This document shows positions 1-6,593 of a stretch of DNA of 45,048 nucleotides, in pieces. Each line of letters begins with the position of its first letter. Positions within the stretch are counted from its first letter, which is position 1. The notes below the pieces were generated by a model. That model had not been told where the DNA came from and searched no databases. It worked only from the letters and a program-made list of their open reading frames with translations. This DNA comes from Peptostreptococcus stomatis DSM 17678 (GTDB lineage Bacteria; Bacillota; Clostridia; Peptostreptococcales; Peptostreptococcaceae), in assembly GCF_000147675.1 (NCBI RefSeq), contig NZ_ADGQ01000001.1:1-45048 (forward strand), in the 5' to 3' direction. Made by a program: the position numbers and the translations under genes.

Positions 1-255
1 GTCAATCTTCGTTTGGAAACTGGCAGGACCCACCAGATAAGGGTCCACCTATCACATATAGGCCATCCAATTATGGGGGACGACCTGTATGGAAGGCCTG
101 ATAGTAGTTTGATTGATAGGCAGGCCCTGCATGCCTACAAGTTGATTTTTGACCAACCTAGGTTGGGGGATAGGATAGAATTAAAATCCAGTCTACCTAA
201 AGATATGGTTGGCTTGCTAGAAAAATTAGGAGGAATAATAGATGATTATAAATAA
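1..255 (+). CDS. RluA-family 23S rRNA pseudouridine synthase, C-terminal fragment
   Basis: The reading frame is open from base 1, so the gene starts upstream of the window; about 84 C-terminal residues are visible. They contain the conserved RluA/RluD stretch TGRTHQIRVH followed by a glycine-rich GHPIMGDDLYG segment, typical of enzymes that isomerise uridine to pseudouridine in large-subunit rRNA. The catalytic aspartate region lies outside the window, so which uridine is modified cannot be told. The last 14 bases overlap the start of the next gene, which suggests translational coupling. Confidence 0.85.
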   Translation, partial: VNLRLETGRTHQIRVHLSHIGHPIMGDDLYGRPDSSLIDRQALHAYKLIFDQPRLGDRIELKSSLPKDMVGLLEKLGGIIDDYK

Positions 256-1252
256 GTTTATCATACACGTTTTGGACAAGAACTCAGACTTTCCAGTTTT
301 AAATGATGTAGAGAACTCTATATCACCGGAGACGGATGCCTTTTACCAAAAGGTGATCAGGCGTATATTGAGGGATGAAGACTTAAGAAAGGCCAAGTTC
401 AAGGACTATGGAGACAATGAAATAAGGGTATGTGCAGACCATATCCTATATGATGAGGCATCCTTTGTAGTTAGTTCCCAGGGGATAGCCAGGTTTATGT
501 TTGATGCCATGAAGATAAATGCCGAACTAGACTCTTGCGACCTAGCTGTAGTCCTATATACTCACAAGGACCAGAAGGGAGTAGCTATTATCAAGCTGGA
601 CTACAAGAAATTGTATACACATGAGATAGCCTATGATGAGGAGGAAAGCCGGGTTTCTATCAAGATGGTAACCAATGAAATAGGAATCCAGGATTCTCAG
701 AAGATTATCCATGCAGCCCTGATAGGACCAAGTGGTTTAAATGATGAATGGCAGCTCCAGGTCTTAGACAAGCTGGCTGAAAAGCAGGAAGCGGATTCAA
801 GCTTTGTGACAGAATTTTTAAAGGTTGAAAAGGTCAGGGATGAGAAGTACTTGACTAAGGTCTTTAAAAATACTACTGAAAATTGGATTACTAATGCCTA
901 TGCCAGTGATGTTAAAGAGGCTGAAAGTATAAGGAGTATTTTAAATTACAATCTAAAAGAGGCCAATGACGTCGACTTGGACAAGTTTATAGAAGAGTCT
1001 ATCAAGGATGACGCTAGGAAGGAATCCTACAAGGAGTTGATGGTTGAAAAGGGTGTATCAGAAAATTTCAATATCGATAAGACCTGGGTTGAAAAGAAGT
1101 TAAAGCGTAGGAGTATCAAGACTAATACTGGTTTTGATATAAAGGGTCTCTTGGATGACTTTGAAGATCCTATGAAGTATTCCTTTAAGCAAAATGAGGA
1201 TGGTAGTTTTGATATAACTATCAAGAACATTGAATTTTATGAAGAAAAATAG
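242..1252 (+). CDS. Nucleoid-associated protein (NdpA / NA37 family)
   Basis: The 336-residue protein resembles the NA37 (YejK/NdpA-like) family of nucleoid-associated proteins across its length. It opens with MIINKFIIHVLD and has the family's acidic, lysine-rich alpha/beta character and no signal peptide or membrane segment, so it is cytoplasmic. A perfect AGGAGG seven bases upstream of the ATG fixes the start, even though it overlaps the previous gene by 14 bases. The family binds DNA in enterobacteria; its role in Clostridia is poorly defined. A strong bidirectional terminator follows. The family call rests on overall resemblance, not on a catalytic motif. Confidence 0.75.
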   Translation: MIINKFIIHVLDKNSDFPVLNDVENSISPETDAFYQKVIRRILRDEDLRKAKFKDYGDNEIRVCADHILYDEASFVVSSQGIARFMFDAMKINAELDSCDLAVVLYTHKDQKGVAIIKLDYKKLYTHEIAYDEEESRVSIKMVTNEIGIQDSQKIIHAALIGPSGLNDEWQLQVLDKLAEKQEADSSFVTEFLKVEKVRDEKYLTKVFKNTTENWITNAYASDVKEAESIRSILNYNLKEANDVDLDKFIEESIKDDARKESYKELMVEKGVSENFNIDKTWVEKKLKRRSIKTNTGFDIKGLLDDFEDPMKYSFKQNEDGSFDITIKNIEFYEEK

Positions 1253-1308
1253 GGACAGAAGCTGATAATATAAAATCCAAAGCAAAAGGAAAATTGACAC
1301 TAAAATAG

Positions 1309-1360
1309 AAAAACTTTACTTATAGTTTATGCAATATAAGTAAAGTTTTTTCTTTTTTAA
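1309..1360. terminator. Bidirectional terminator between the nucleoid protein gene and acpP
   Basis: A perfect 16-bp inverted repeat (1309-1324 and 1335-1350) with a 10-base loop is flanked by A residues on the left and a T-rich run on the right. It can therefore end transcription of the convergent genes on both strands. Confidence 0.85.
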
Positions 1361-1366
1361 AATGAA

Positions 1367-1594
1367 TTATTTATTGTTTTCTATGTATTTGACGATATCT
1401 CCTATAGTCTTTATGTTTTCTAGTTCATCGTCATCAACCTTAATATCAAATTCTTCTTCGATGTTCATTATAATTTCTACAGCATCTAGTGAATCTGCAT
1501 TAAGGTCTTCCTGAAGATTAGTGTCTAAATTAATGAAGTCACTATCATCGATATTTAACTGTTCAACTATAATTTCCTTAATCTTATCAAACAT
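1367..1594 (-). CDS. acpP: Acyl carrier protein
   Basis: This 75-residue acidic protein carries the DSL motif with Ser35, which receives the 4'-phosphopantetheine arm that carries growing fatty acids. Length, four-helix pattern and acidity match bacterial ACP. An AGGAGG box lies just upstream of the ATG. The gene stands alone on the minus strand rather than inside a visible fab cluster, so it has its own promoter. Being a single copy in the window, it may be the fatty-acid ACP, but a specialised second ACP cannot be excluded. Confidence 0.95.
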   Translation of the reverse strand: MFDKIKEIIVEQLNIDDSDFINLDTNLQEDLNADSLDAVEIIMNIEEEFDIKVDDDELENIKTIGDIVKYIENNK

Positions 1595-1675
1595 AATTAG
1601 CCTCCTAAAAAATATGTAGGTTATCTTGACCCTTTATTCTACTACGATTCTCGCAGTCAAAATCGTATATAGAGT

Positions 1676-1704
1676 ATATTAATATATAATTCGGAAAAAT
1701 TCAA
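1676..1704 (-). promoter_or_regulatory. Candidate promoter of acpP
   Basis: Read on the minus strand, TTGAAT (1699-1704) and TAATAT (1676-1681) are separated by exactly 17 bases and lie about 80 bases upstream of the acpP start. No FapR-like operator was recognised. Confidence 0.5.
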
Positions 1705-1894
1705 CAAAATACCATAAATTATACAAAAAAACTATATTTATTTTGTTCTTTGTTATATAATAGTTAAATAGGGAATTAAATTTTATAGACTAATATCTTA
1801 GATTTTATTTTGAAACCTATATAAAATTATTTGGGTGTAGGGAAAAGGTTATACCCATAATAGCTTTATGATTTCTCGAGGAAGGAGAATTACA

Positions 1895-2908
1895 ATGGTA
1901 GTGAAAAGACCGACTACAATAAAAGATGTTGCAAAGAAGGCAGGAGTATCAATATCTACCGTATCAAGGGTTATTAATGACTCCAAGCCAGTGACAAATG
2001 AAGTCAAGCAAAGGGTACTTGATGTAATCAAAGAGACAGGATATGTACCAAATCCTCTGGCTAGAAGCTTGGTGACTAAGAAGAGTCAGTTAATAGGAGT
2101 CATAGTTCCTGAAGTTACCGATACTTTTTCAGCTGAAGTATTAAATGGAATTGAAGAAATTTCAAAGATGTATGATTATGATATACTTTTGGCTAATACA
2201 TATTCGGAAAAAGACCTGGAAGTTAAAAATATCAACCTACTTAGGGCTAAGCAAGTTGAGGGTATAGTAATGATTAGCTGGGATATCGACAAGGATGTAG
2301 TAGACTTGCTAGAAGATTCGGGTATACCAGCTGTATATATAAGCAAGACTACAAGAGACTACAATATCTACAATGTATCTATAAATAATAATTCAGCAGT
2401 CAAGGATATGACTAACTTCTTGTTGGATAGGGGTCACAAAAAGATAGCCCTACTAAATACTACATTCCAGACAAACCTGGCTGATGAGAGATTGACAGGT
2501 TATAGGGATGCTATAGTAGGCAAGGGCCTAAAGGTTAATGAAGATATTATAAAATCATGCGGACCAACTTTCGATGACGGCTATATGGCTGTGAAGGAAA
2601 TGTTGGAGTCTAAAGTAGATGTAGACGCAATCTTTGCTACTAGTGATGAGGTTGCCATTGGTGCTATAAATGCCTGTTTTGATCTGGGATACAAGGTTCC
2701 AGAGGATATTTCAGTTGTAGGTTTCTATGACATCGAGTTTTCTAAGATGTGTAGGCCTAAGCTGACTACAGTTAAGCAGCCTTTATATGACATGGGAGCA
2801 GTTGCTATCAGGATGATAATAAAGATGGTAAAGGGCATAGAAATTGATGAGAAAAAGGTTGAACTACCTTACACGATTTCAGATAGGGATAGTGTGGCTA
2901 GGAGGTAA
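1895..2908 (+). CDS. LacI-family transcriptional regulator, CcpA-like
   Basis: The 337-residue protein has an N-terminal LacI helix-turn-helix (residues about 8-27, with VSISTVSRVIN) and a periplasmic-binding-protein-like effector domain filling the rest. Segments such as KQVEGIVMIS, TSDEVAIGAINA and RPKLTTVKQPLYDMGAVA resemble CcpA, the carbon catabolite regulator that works with HPr-Ser-P, but I cannot separate CcpA from a sugar-specific paralogue. An in-frame ATG 27 bases upstream exists, but GGAAGGAG just before 1895 supports the start given. No catabolic operon adjoins it, which slightly favours a global regulator. Confidence 0.85.
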   Translation: MVVKRPTTIKDVAKKAGVSISTVSRVINDSKPVTNEVKQRVLDVIKETGYVPNPLARSLVTKKSQLIGVIVPEVTDTFSAEVLNGIEEISKMYDYDILLANTYSEKDLEVKNINLLRAKQVEGIVMISWDIDKDVVDLLEDSGIPAVYISKTTRDYNIYNVSINNNSAVKDMTNFLLDRGHKKIALLNTTFQTNLADERLTGYRDAIVGKGLKVNEDIIKSCGPTFDDGYMAVKEMLESKVDVDAIFATSDEVAIGAINACFDLGYKVPEDISVVGFYDIEFSKMCRPKLTTVKQPLYDMGAVAIRMIIKMVKGIEIDEKKVELPYTISDRDSVARR

Positions 2909-2991
2909 GTCCTAGTTGCTAATAAACTTCAAAACCATACTCATTACTGCCTTCAGACATATATACTTTTGGAATAATGATCTATTAAATC

Positions 2992-3020
2992 TTGCTAGTG
3001 ACTATTTAAAGTGGTATAAT
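2992..3020 (+). promoter_or_regulatory. Strong sigma-A promoter with extended -10 for a non-coding RNA
   Basis: TTGCTA (2992-2997), a 17-base spacer and a perfect TATAAT (3015-3020) preceded by TGG make this one of the best promoters in the window. It would start a transcript near 3027. Confidence 0.8.
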
Positions 3021-3024
3021 ATAT

Positions 3025-3240
3025 GTATATCTAGAACATGCGACAAGGCTATATGTAAGTTCAACCTACATATATTATACGGGAGATTATGTTCATATAC
3101 GAGTATGATAGGCCTGGACTTTCCGGGATTTCAGAAAATGTATGACTGATCACCCACCTGGGTGATTCCGGGTGTGAATTTAATTGGTCTACGGTGTTTT
3201 GGGAGATAAAAGTGTTGCTTTAGCAGCACTTTTATTTTAT
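3025..3240 (+). ncRNA. Candidate structured small RNA or leader, family not recognised
   Basis: Between a strong promoter and an intrinsic terminator lie about 210 bases of structured, apparently non-coding DNA. Visible helices are 3025-3039 with 3089-3100 (12 pairs, three-base bulge), an internal hairpin 3050-3057 with 3067-3074, a short CCTGG/CCGGG hairpin near 3112-3127, and a hairpin at 3149-3166 that competes with one at 3155-3174. It matches no riboswitch, T-box, tmRNA, SRP RNA or RNase P motif I know. Size would suit a 6S-like RNA, but I could not draw the 6S rod. It may instead be a leader of the MocR-type gene just downstream. Confidence 0.55.
3208..3240 (+). terminator. Intrinsic terminator ending the candidate small RNA
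   Basis: An 11-bp stem with one G-U pair (3208-3218 and 3223-3233), a four-base loop and a T-rich tail (interrupted by an A) lie 30 bases before the next gene. It could fully end the RNA or act as an attenuator. Confidence 0.8.
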
Positions 3241-3266
3241 TTAGTTGTTTTGCTTGGGAGGATAAT

Positions 3267-4559
3267 ATGACTCTAGACATCTACAAGTTTGAATTTGACG
3301 AAAATAATAAAAAATACATACAAGTATATAATAGGATAAAAAATTTGATATTGGACGGTAAACTTGTTGGTGACGAAAAGCTACCACCGATAAGGAAATT
3401 GTCGGCCCTATTAGGAGTAAATAGCGTTACTATAGTCAAGGCTTATGACCTCTTAGAAAATGAAGGTTATTTAATAAAGAGACAGGGGAGTGGCTGCTAT
3501 GTTTCCAAGATTAAAAAGACCAGGTCTATTTCTGCCAAGAGTGACCTCTATAGGTTGGATACGGGTAATCCCTTAGCAGATATATTTCCTATCAATGACT
3601 TTAAAAAGGCAGTCAATATGGCCCTGGATGATGAACTGGCTAGCCTGTTTAATTATGATGATGGCAATGGAATCTATGAATTAAAAGAGGTAATGGTAGA
3701 CTACCTTGCCGAGCAAAAGATTCAGGCCAGTCCTGACAATATAATTATTACTTCAGGTGGTCAGCAGGGTATAGATATTATTTCAAAGAGCCTACTGAGC
3801 TATTCGGATGTGGTTTTTATTGAAGAACCAACATACTCTGGGGCTATAGACCTACTTAAGATGAGGAATACCAGACTCATATCCATACCACTTTTAGAAG
3901 ATGGTATAGATATAGGCCTCCTAAAAATGAAGTTGGAAAAAATAAGACCCAGACTCTTGTATGTTATGCCAAATTTTCAGAACCCTACAGGGATTTCTTA
4001 TTCAGAGTACAAGAAGAAGAAATTAATTGACTTGGCCGAGGAATATAATTTCTATATATTAGAGGATGATTTTATCAGTGATTTTAAGTTTTTGTCTGAA
4101 AATAACAGGACCCTGAAGTCATATGATAAGTATAATAGGGTAATATATATAAAGAGTTTTTCTAAAATCCTGATGCCTGGTCTGAGGATGGGGTTAATGG
4201 TGGTACCAACAGAACTGGTAGAGAGGACTGTGGTGTCAAAGCATAATTCTGATATATCTACTTCACCCCTAATTCAAAAATCACTCTATTATTATATGTC
4301 CAAGTTTAACTGGGATAAGCATACTTCTGATATGGAAAAAATATATACAGATAAATTTTTAGAGACTTACAAGTATATAAACAAAAAACTTGGGGGACGC
4401 CTGACTATTATCAAGAACAAGGGGGGTATCAACTTCTTTCTTGGTTTAAATAGGGGATTTTCATCTAGAAATTTTGTGAATTTCATGTATAATAAAAAGG
4501 TAGCCCTTCAACCTGGCTATATATATTATGATTTGGATATTGAGGACAGGTTTTTTTAG
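3267..4559 (+). CDS. MocR-type GntR/aminotransferase regulator, C-terminus frameshifted
   Basis: The protein has an N-terminal GntR winged helix (residues about 10-75, with LPPIRKLSALLGVN) and a fold-type I aminotransferase domain. The PLP-binding lysine is K300 in SFSKILMPG and the ANFQNPTG-like segment reads MPNFQNPTG. MocR regulators such as PdxR and GabR sense PLP-linked metabolites. The frame stops early after DIEDRFF because a run of seven Ts (4551-4557) shifts it; with six Ts it would continue RINIS and run to 4671, giving about 467 residues, the usual length. GGGAGG precedes the ATG. Target genes are unknown. Confidence 0.85.
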   Translation: MTLDIYKFEFDENNKKYIQVYNRIKNLILDGKLVGDEKLPPIRKLSALLGVNSVTIVKAYDLLENEGYLIKRQGSGCYVSKIKKTRSISAKSDLYRLDTGNPLADIFPINDFKKAVNMALDDELASLFNYDDGNGIYELKEVMVDYLAEQKIQASPDNIIITSGGQQGIDIISKSLLSYSDVVFIEEPTYSGAIDLLKMRNTRLISIPLLEDGIDIGLLKMKLEKIRPRLLYVMPNFQNPTGISYSEYKKKKLIDLAEEYNFYILEDDFISDFKFLSENNRTLKSYDKYNRVIYIKSFSKILMPGLRMGLMVVPTELVERTVVSKHNSDISTSPLIQKSLYYYMSKFNWDKHTSDMEKIYTDKFLETYKYINKKLGGRLTIIKNKGGINFFLGLNRGFSSRNFVNFMYNKKVALQPGYIYYDLDIEDRFF

Positions 4560-4671
4560 GATAAATATATCAATGGAGACTGTGGATAGGATAAAAGAGG
4601 CTATAGATATTATCAGCGATAGTCTAGATGAGTTCTACACGCTTAGCCGTATAGAGGCTAAGGGGCTGTAG
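4551..4671 (+). pseudogene. Frameshifted C-terminal tail of the MocR-type gene
   Basis: After the T7 run the expected continuation is found in the next frame from 4558 (RINISMETVDRIKEAIDII and onward) to a TAG at 4669-4671. It adds about 37 residues and matches the usual end of MocR proteins. The lesion is one extra T in a homopolymer, so it may be a sequencing error, a true mutation, or slippage-tolerant expression. Confidence 0.8.
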
Positions 4672-4713
4672 AATAATAGGATAAAATAGAGGTAAAAGAA
4701 AGGAGTACTGGAT

Positions 4714-4914
4714 ATGGATTTGATTAACGAATTTGACAAAACTAAGCTGGCAAGGATTAATGAGCTGGCTAGGATAGCTAAGGAGAGAGACTTGACTGAA
4801 GAGGAACTAAAGGAAAGAGATATACTTAGAAAAGAGTTTTTAGAAAACTTTAGGGCCGGCTTTAGCCAGCAGTTAAGTGGTATAAAGGTTGTTACACCGG
4901 AAGACCTAAACTAA
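4714..4914 (+). CDS. UPF0291 (DUF896, YnzC-like) protein
   Basis: A 66-residue charged helical protein with the family pattern INELARIAKERDLTEEELKER and a C-terminal KVVTPEDLN. Bacillus YnzC, a family member, forms a helical hairpin; YneA-region homologues are linked loosely to the SOS response, but function is not established. An AAAGGAG box precedes the ATG. It sits between the broken regulator and a shared terminator and may be co-transcribed with the former. Confidence 0.85.
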   Translation: MDLINEFDKTKLARINELARIAKERDLTEEELKERDILRKEFLENFRAGFSQQLSGIKVVTPEDLN

Positions 4915-4950
4915 AGATTGGCTAGTCTTGTGATTTGCTAAGTTTAGAAT

Positions 4951-4997
4951 TACCGACACGGATTTAAGTTAAGATAAATCCGTGTCGGTATTTTTTT
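4951..4997. terminator. Strong bidirectional terminator
   Basis: A perfect 16-bp stem (4951-4966 and 4975-4990) with an eight-base loop and seven Ts serves the UPF0291 gene. It lies against the stop codon of the convergent LysR gene and may serve that too. Confidence 0.9.
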
Positions 4998-4999
4998 GC

Positions 5000-5911
5000 C
5001 TAGAAGGGCTTGTCAAGGTTGTATAGTTCAAATACATAGTTTAAGAAGGCCTTCTCAGTAGGAGATAGGAACTTCTTGTCTGAATATACCAGGTAGTGGT
5101 CCGAAACCATACTCAGGTTTTCTATCCTATATATATTGAAGTTGTTGTACCTTTTTCCATATTGGGCAAGACCATTTGTTACCAGGGTAGACCCTATGCC
5201 GGCACTTACCATGGACATGATAAGGTTGTCTGAATCTATATAGGCCCTGATATGTAGGTCCTTGGAGTTTATACCGACTGAATTTAATTTTCTGGATAGG
5301 TAGTCGCCATCCAAACTCTCGTCACTTTTTAAGATAAGGGGGAGTTTCTTAAAACTTTCCAGGCTTACGAAACCGTCCTTATTTTTTATATCCAAGTCTG
5401 GTGGGCAGACAAGTACTAGGTCGTTTTTTGAAAATAAGGTATAGACTAGCCTGTCTGACTCTGTGATGGTAGATGTCAGGCAGAGACTGGCGTTATCGTT
5501 ATTTAACTCCGAAATAGCCTGGTCATGTGTCATATTTTTAAGGGTAAAAGTGGCTCCAGGGTATTGACTGGAAAATTTTTTTATCATCGGTGGTAGGATA
5601 GCCTCCCCAGGAACACAGGTATACACTAAGTCTACATTACCCTCTATCTTACCCTGGTAGTCCCTGATATCATTGACAGCCCTCTTACAGTCGTTGAGTA
5701 TGGCTATGGCATGATTGAAGAGGATGTAACCGGAATCAGTTAAGGTGATAGACTTGTTATTCCTGTTAAATAGGGAAGTCTGCATTTCATTTTCTAGATT
5801 TTGTATATGTGAACTGATTGTAGGCTGGGTAAGGTAGAGTTCCTTGGCAGCCTTGGAGAAACTTTGGTTTTTTGCTACGGCAACAAAGGCCTCAAGTTGT
5901 TTAATATCCAT
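5000..5911 (-). CDS. LysR-family transcriptional regulator
   Basis: The 303-residue protein has a typical LysR winged helix-turn-helix at residues 1-60 (LEAFVAVAKNQSFSKAAKEL, then TQPTISSHIQNLE) and a substrate-binding domain from about residue 90. The N-terminus resembles the group found near selenium-metabolism genes in Clostridia, but no such gene adjoins it here. It has no divergent partner gene: upstream lie only hairpins and a tRNA. LysR proteins usually act as tetramers that sense a small molecule and regulate divergently or in trans. The ligand cannot be predicted. Confidence 0.9.
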   Translation of the reverse strand: MDIKQLEAFVAVAKNQSFSKAAKELYLTQPTISSHIQNLENEMQTSLFNRNNKSITLTDSGYILFNHAIAILNDCKRAVNDIRDYQGKIEGNVDLVYTCVPGEAILPPMIKKFSSQYPGATFTLKNMTHDQAISELNNDNASLCLTSTITESDRLVYTLFSKNDLVLVCPPDLDIKNKDGFVSLESFKKLPLILKSDESLDGDYLSRKLNSVGINSKDLHIRAYIDSDNLIMSMVSAGIGSTLVTNGLAQYGKRYNNFNIYRIENLSMVSDHYLVYSDKKFLSPTEKAFLNYVFELYNLDKPF

Positions 5912-6120
5912 CTTTTACTTGTCTCCTATCTGCTAATGTCTATTTTAAAGGTAATTATAGGCCCTAAATAGGCTACCTTATATAGGAATAGTATACGATA
6001 GGAAGGGTTTTATTTCAAGTTGCTATATTTAAATAGGTGACTAGGTTAGAGAAGATTTATATATTACAAGGAAAAAATCAGAATAGTGTGAAATCTCATA
6101 AAAAATTCGAACTAAATATA
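5912..6120. other. Intergenic stretch upstream of the LysR gene
   Basis: This AT-rich stretch holds the LysR gene's own control region. I see no convincing -35/-10 pair, open frame or long repeat. Confidence 0.5.
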
Positions 6121-6127
6121 TTTCTAA

Positions 6128-6291
6128 TTCATACAGGTCTGCTACCATAAAAGTACAAAGATTACTTTGGTGTCTTTACGGCTACAAGCTGTAATTATTT
6201 TTTGCTGGTGGCGAACTCCCTCACATCCTCAATATCGTCACCAGTCTTATGTTTCCTATGGATGGGCCCTTGACCCATCCATAGGTTTTTT
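6128..6291 (+). ncRNA. Candidate hairpin-rich non-coding RNA
   Basis: Three successive hairpins are visible: TTACGGCT/AGCTGTAA near 6174-6191 followed by a T-rich run, a 10-bp stem pairing CTGGTGGCGA (about 6205-6214) with TCGTCACCAG (6235-6244), and a 12-bp terminator at 6255-6285. The short open frame across this region also crosses the tRNA on the other strand and is not credible. No known riboswitch or RNA family was recognised and no clear promoter found; the structured element could belong to either strand. Confidence 0.4.
6255..6291 (+). terminator. Strong intrinsic terminator
   Basis: A perfect 12-bp GC-rich stem (6255-6266 and 6274-6285) with a seven-base loop and six Ts. No plus-strand gene precedes it, so it implies an unannotated transcript upstream. 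Confidence 0.85.
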
Positions 6292-6320
6292 GTTATATGA
6301 ATTATATATGGGTAAAGAAA

Positions 6321-6348
6321 AAAGACACAAGATAAATCCTGTGTCTTT
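6321..6348 (-). terminator. Terminator of tRNA-Leu
   Basis: On the minus strand a 9-bp stem (6340-6348 with 6321-6329) is followed by a T-rich run four bases past the tRNA 3' end. Confidence 0.8.
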
Positions 6349-6351
6349 AAG

Positions 6352-6435
6352 TGCCGCTGGCCGGGGTCGAACCGGCACGATATTGCTACCGCAGGATTTT
6401 GAGTCCTGTGCGTCTGCCAATTCCGCCACAGCGGC
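6352..6435 (-). tRNA. tRNA-Leu (anticodon CAA)
   Basis: The 84-base cloverleaf has a 7-bp acceptor stem (GCCGCTG/CAGCGGC), an anticodon loop CTCAAAA giving anticodon CAA, a class II long variable arm (five pairs with GCAA loop) and a T arm with TTCGACC. The discriminator is A and the CCA end is not encoded. It reads UUG leucine codons. Confidence 0.97.
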
Positions 6436-6541
6436 TTATGAGGTCAAACAGTTTGACTTCAGTACATAGAGTATTTTACCATATGATAGAAATAAAAACA
6501 AGAATAAAAAGTAAATAATAAAAAAATATATTTGCTATTTA

Positions 6542-6550
6542 TGGTATAAT
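6542..6550 (+). promoter_or_regulatory. Extended -10 promoter of polA
   Basis: TGGTATAAT lies about 45 bases upstream of the polA start. No good -35 is present at 17-18 bases, so the TGn extension probably carries recognition. Confidence 0.6.
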
Positions 6551-6593
6551 TTAACTTAGTCGTCTAGAATAAAAGAGAGGAGCGATTAATAGA

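Noticed and set aside
1849-2031. Minus-strand frame opposite the LacI-type gene
   Set aside because: A shadow of the helix-turn-helix coding region; no ribosome site.
2916-3149. A 77-codon open frame after the LacI-type gene
   Set aside because: It covers the promoter and helices of the candidate RNA, has no ribosome site, and shows no protein-like pattern.
3025-3240. Assignment of the candidate RNA as 6S, tmRNA, SRP RNA or RNase P
   Set aside because: The long rod with a central bubble (6S) and the signature motifs of the others were not visible.
6167-6469. A 100-codon plus-strand frame
   Set aside because: It runs through two hairpins and the antisense of tRNA-Leu; no ribosome site and odd composition.
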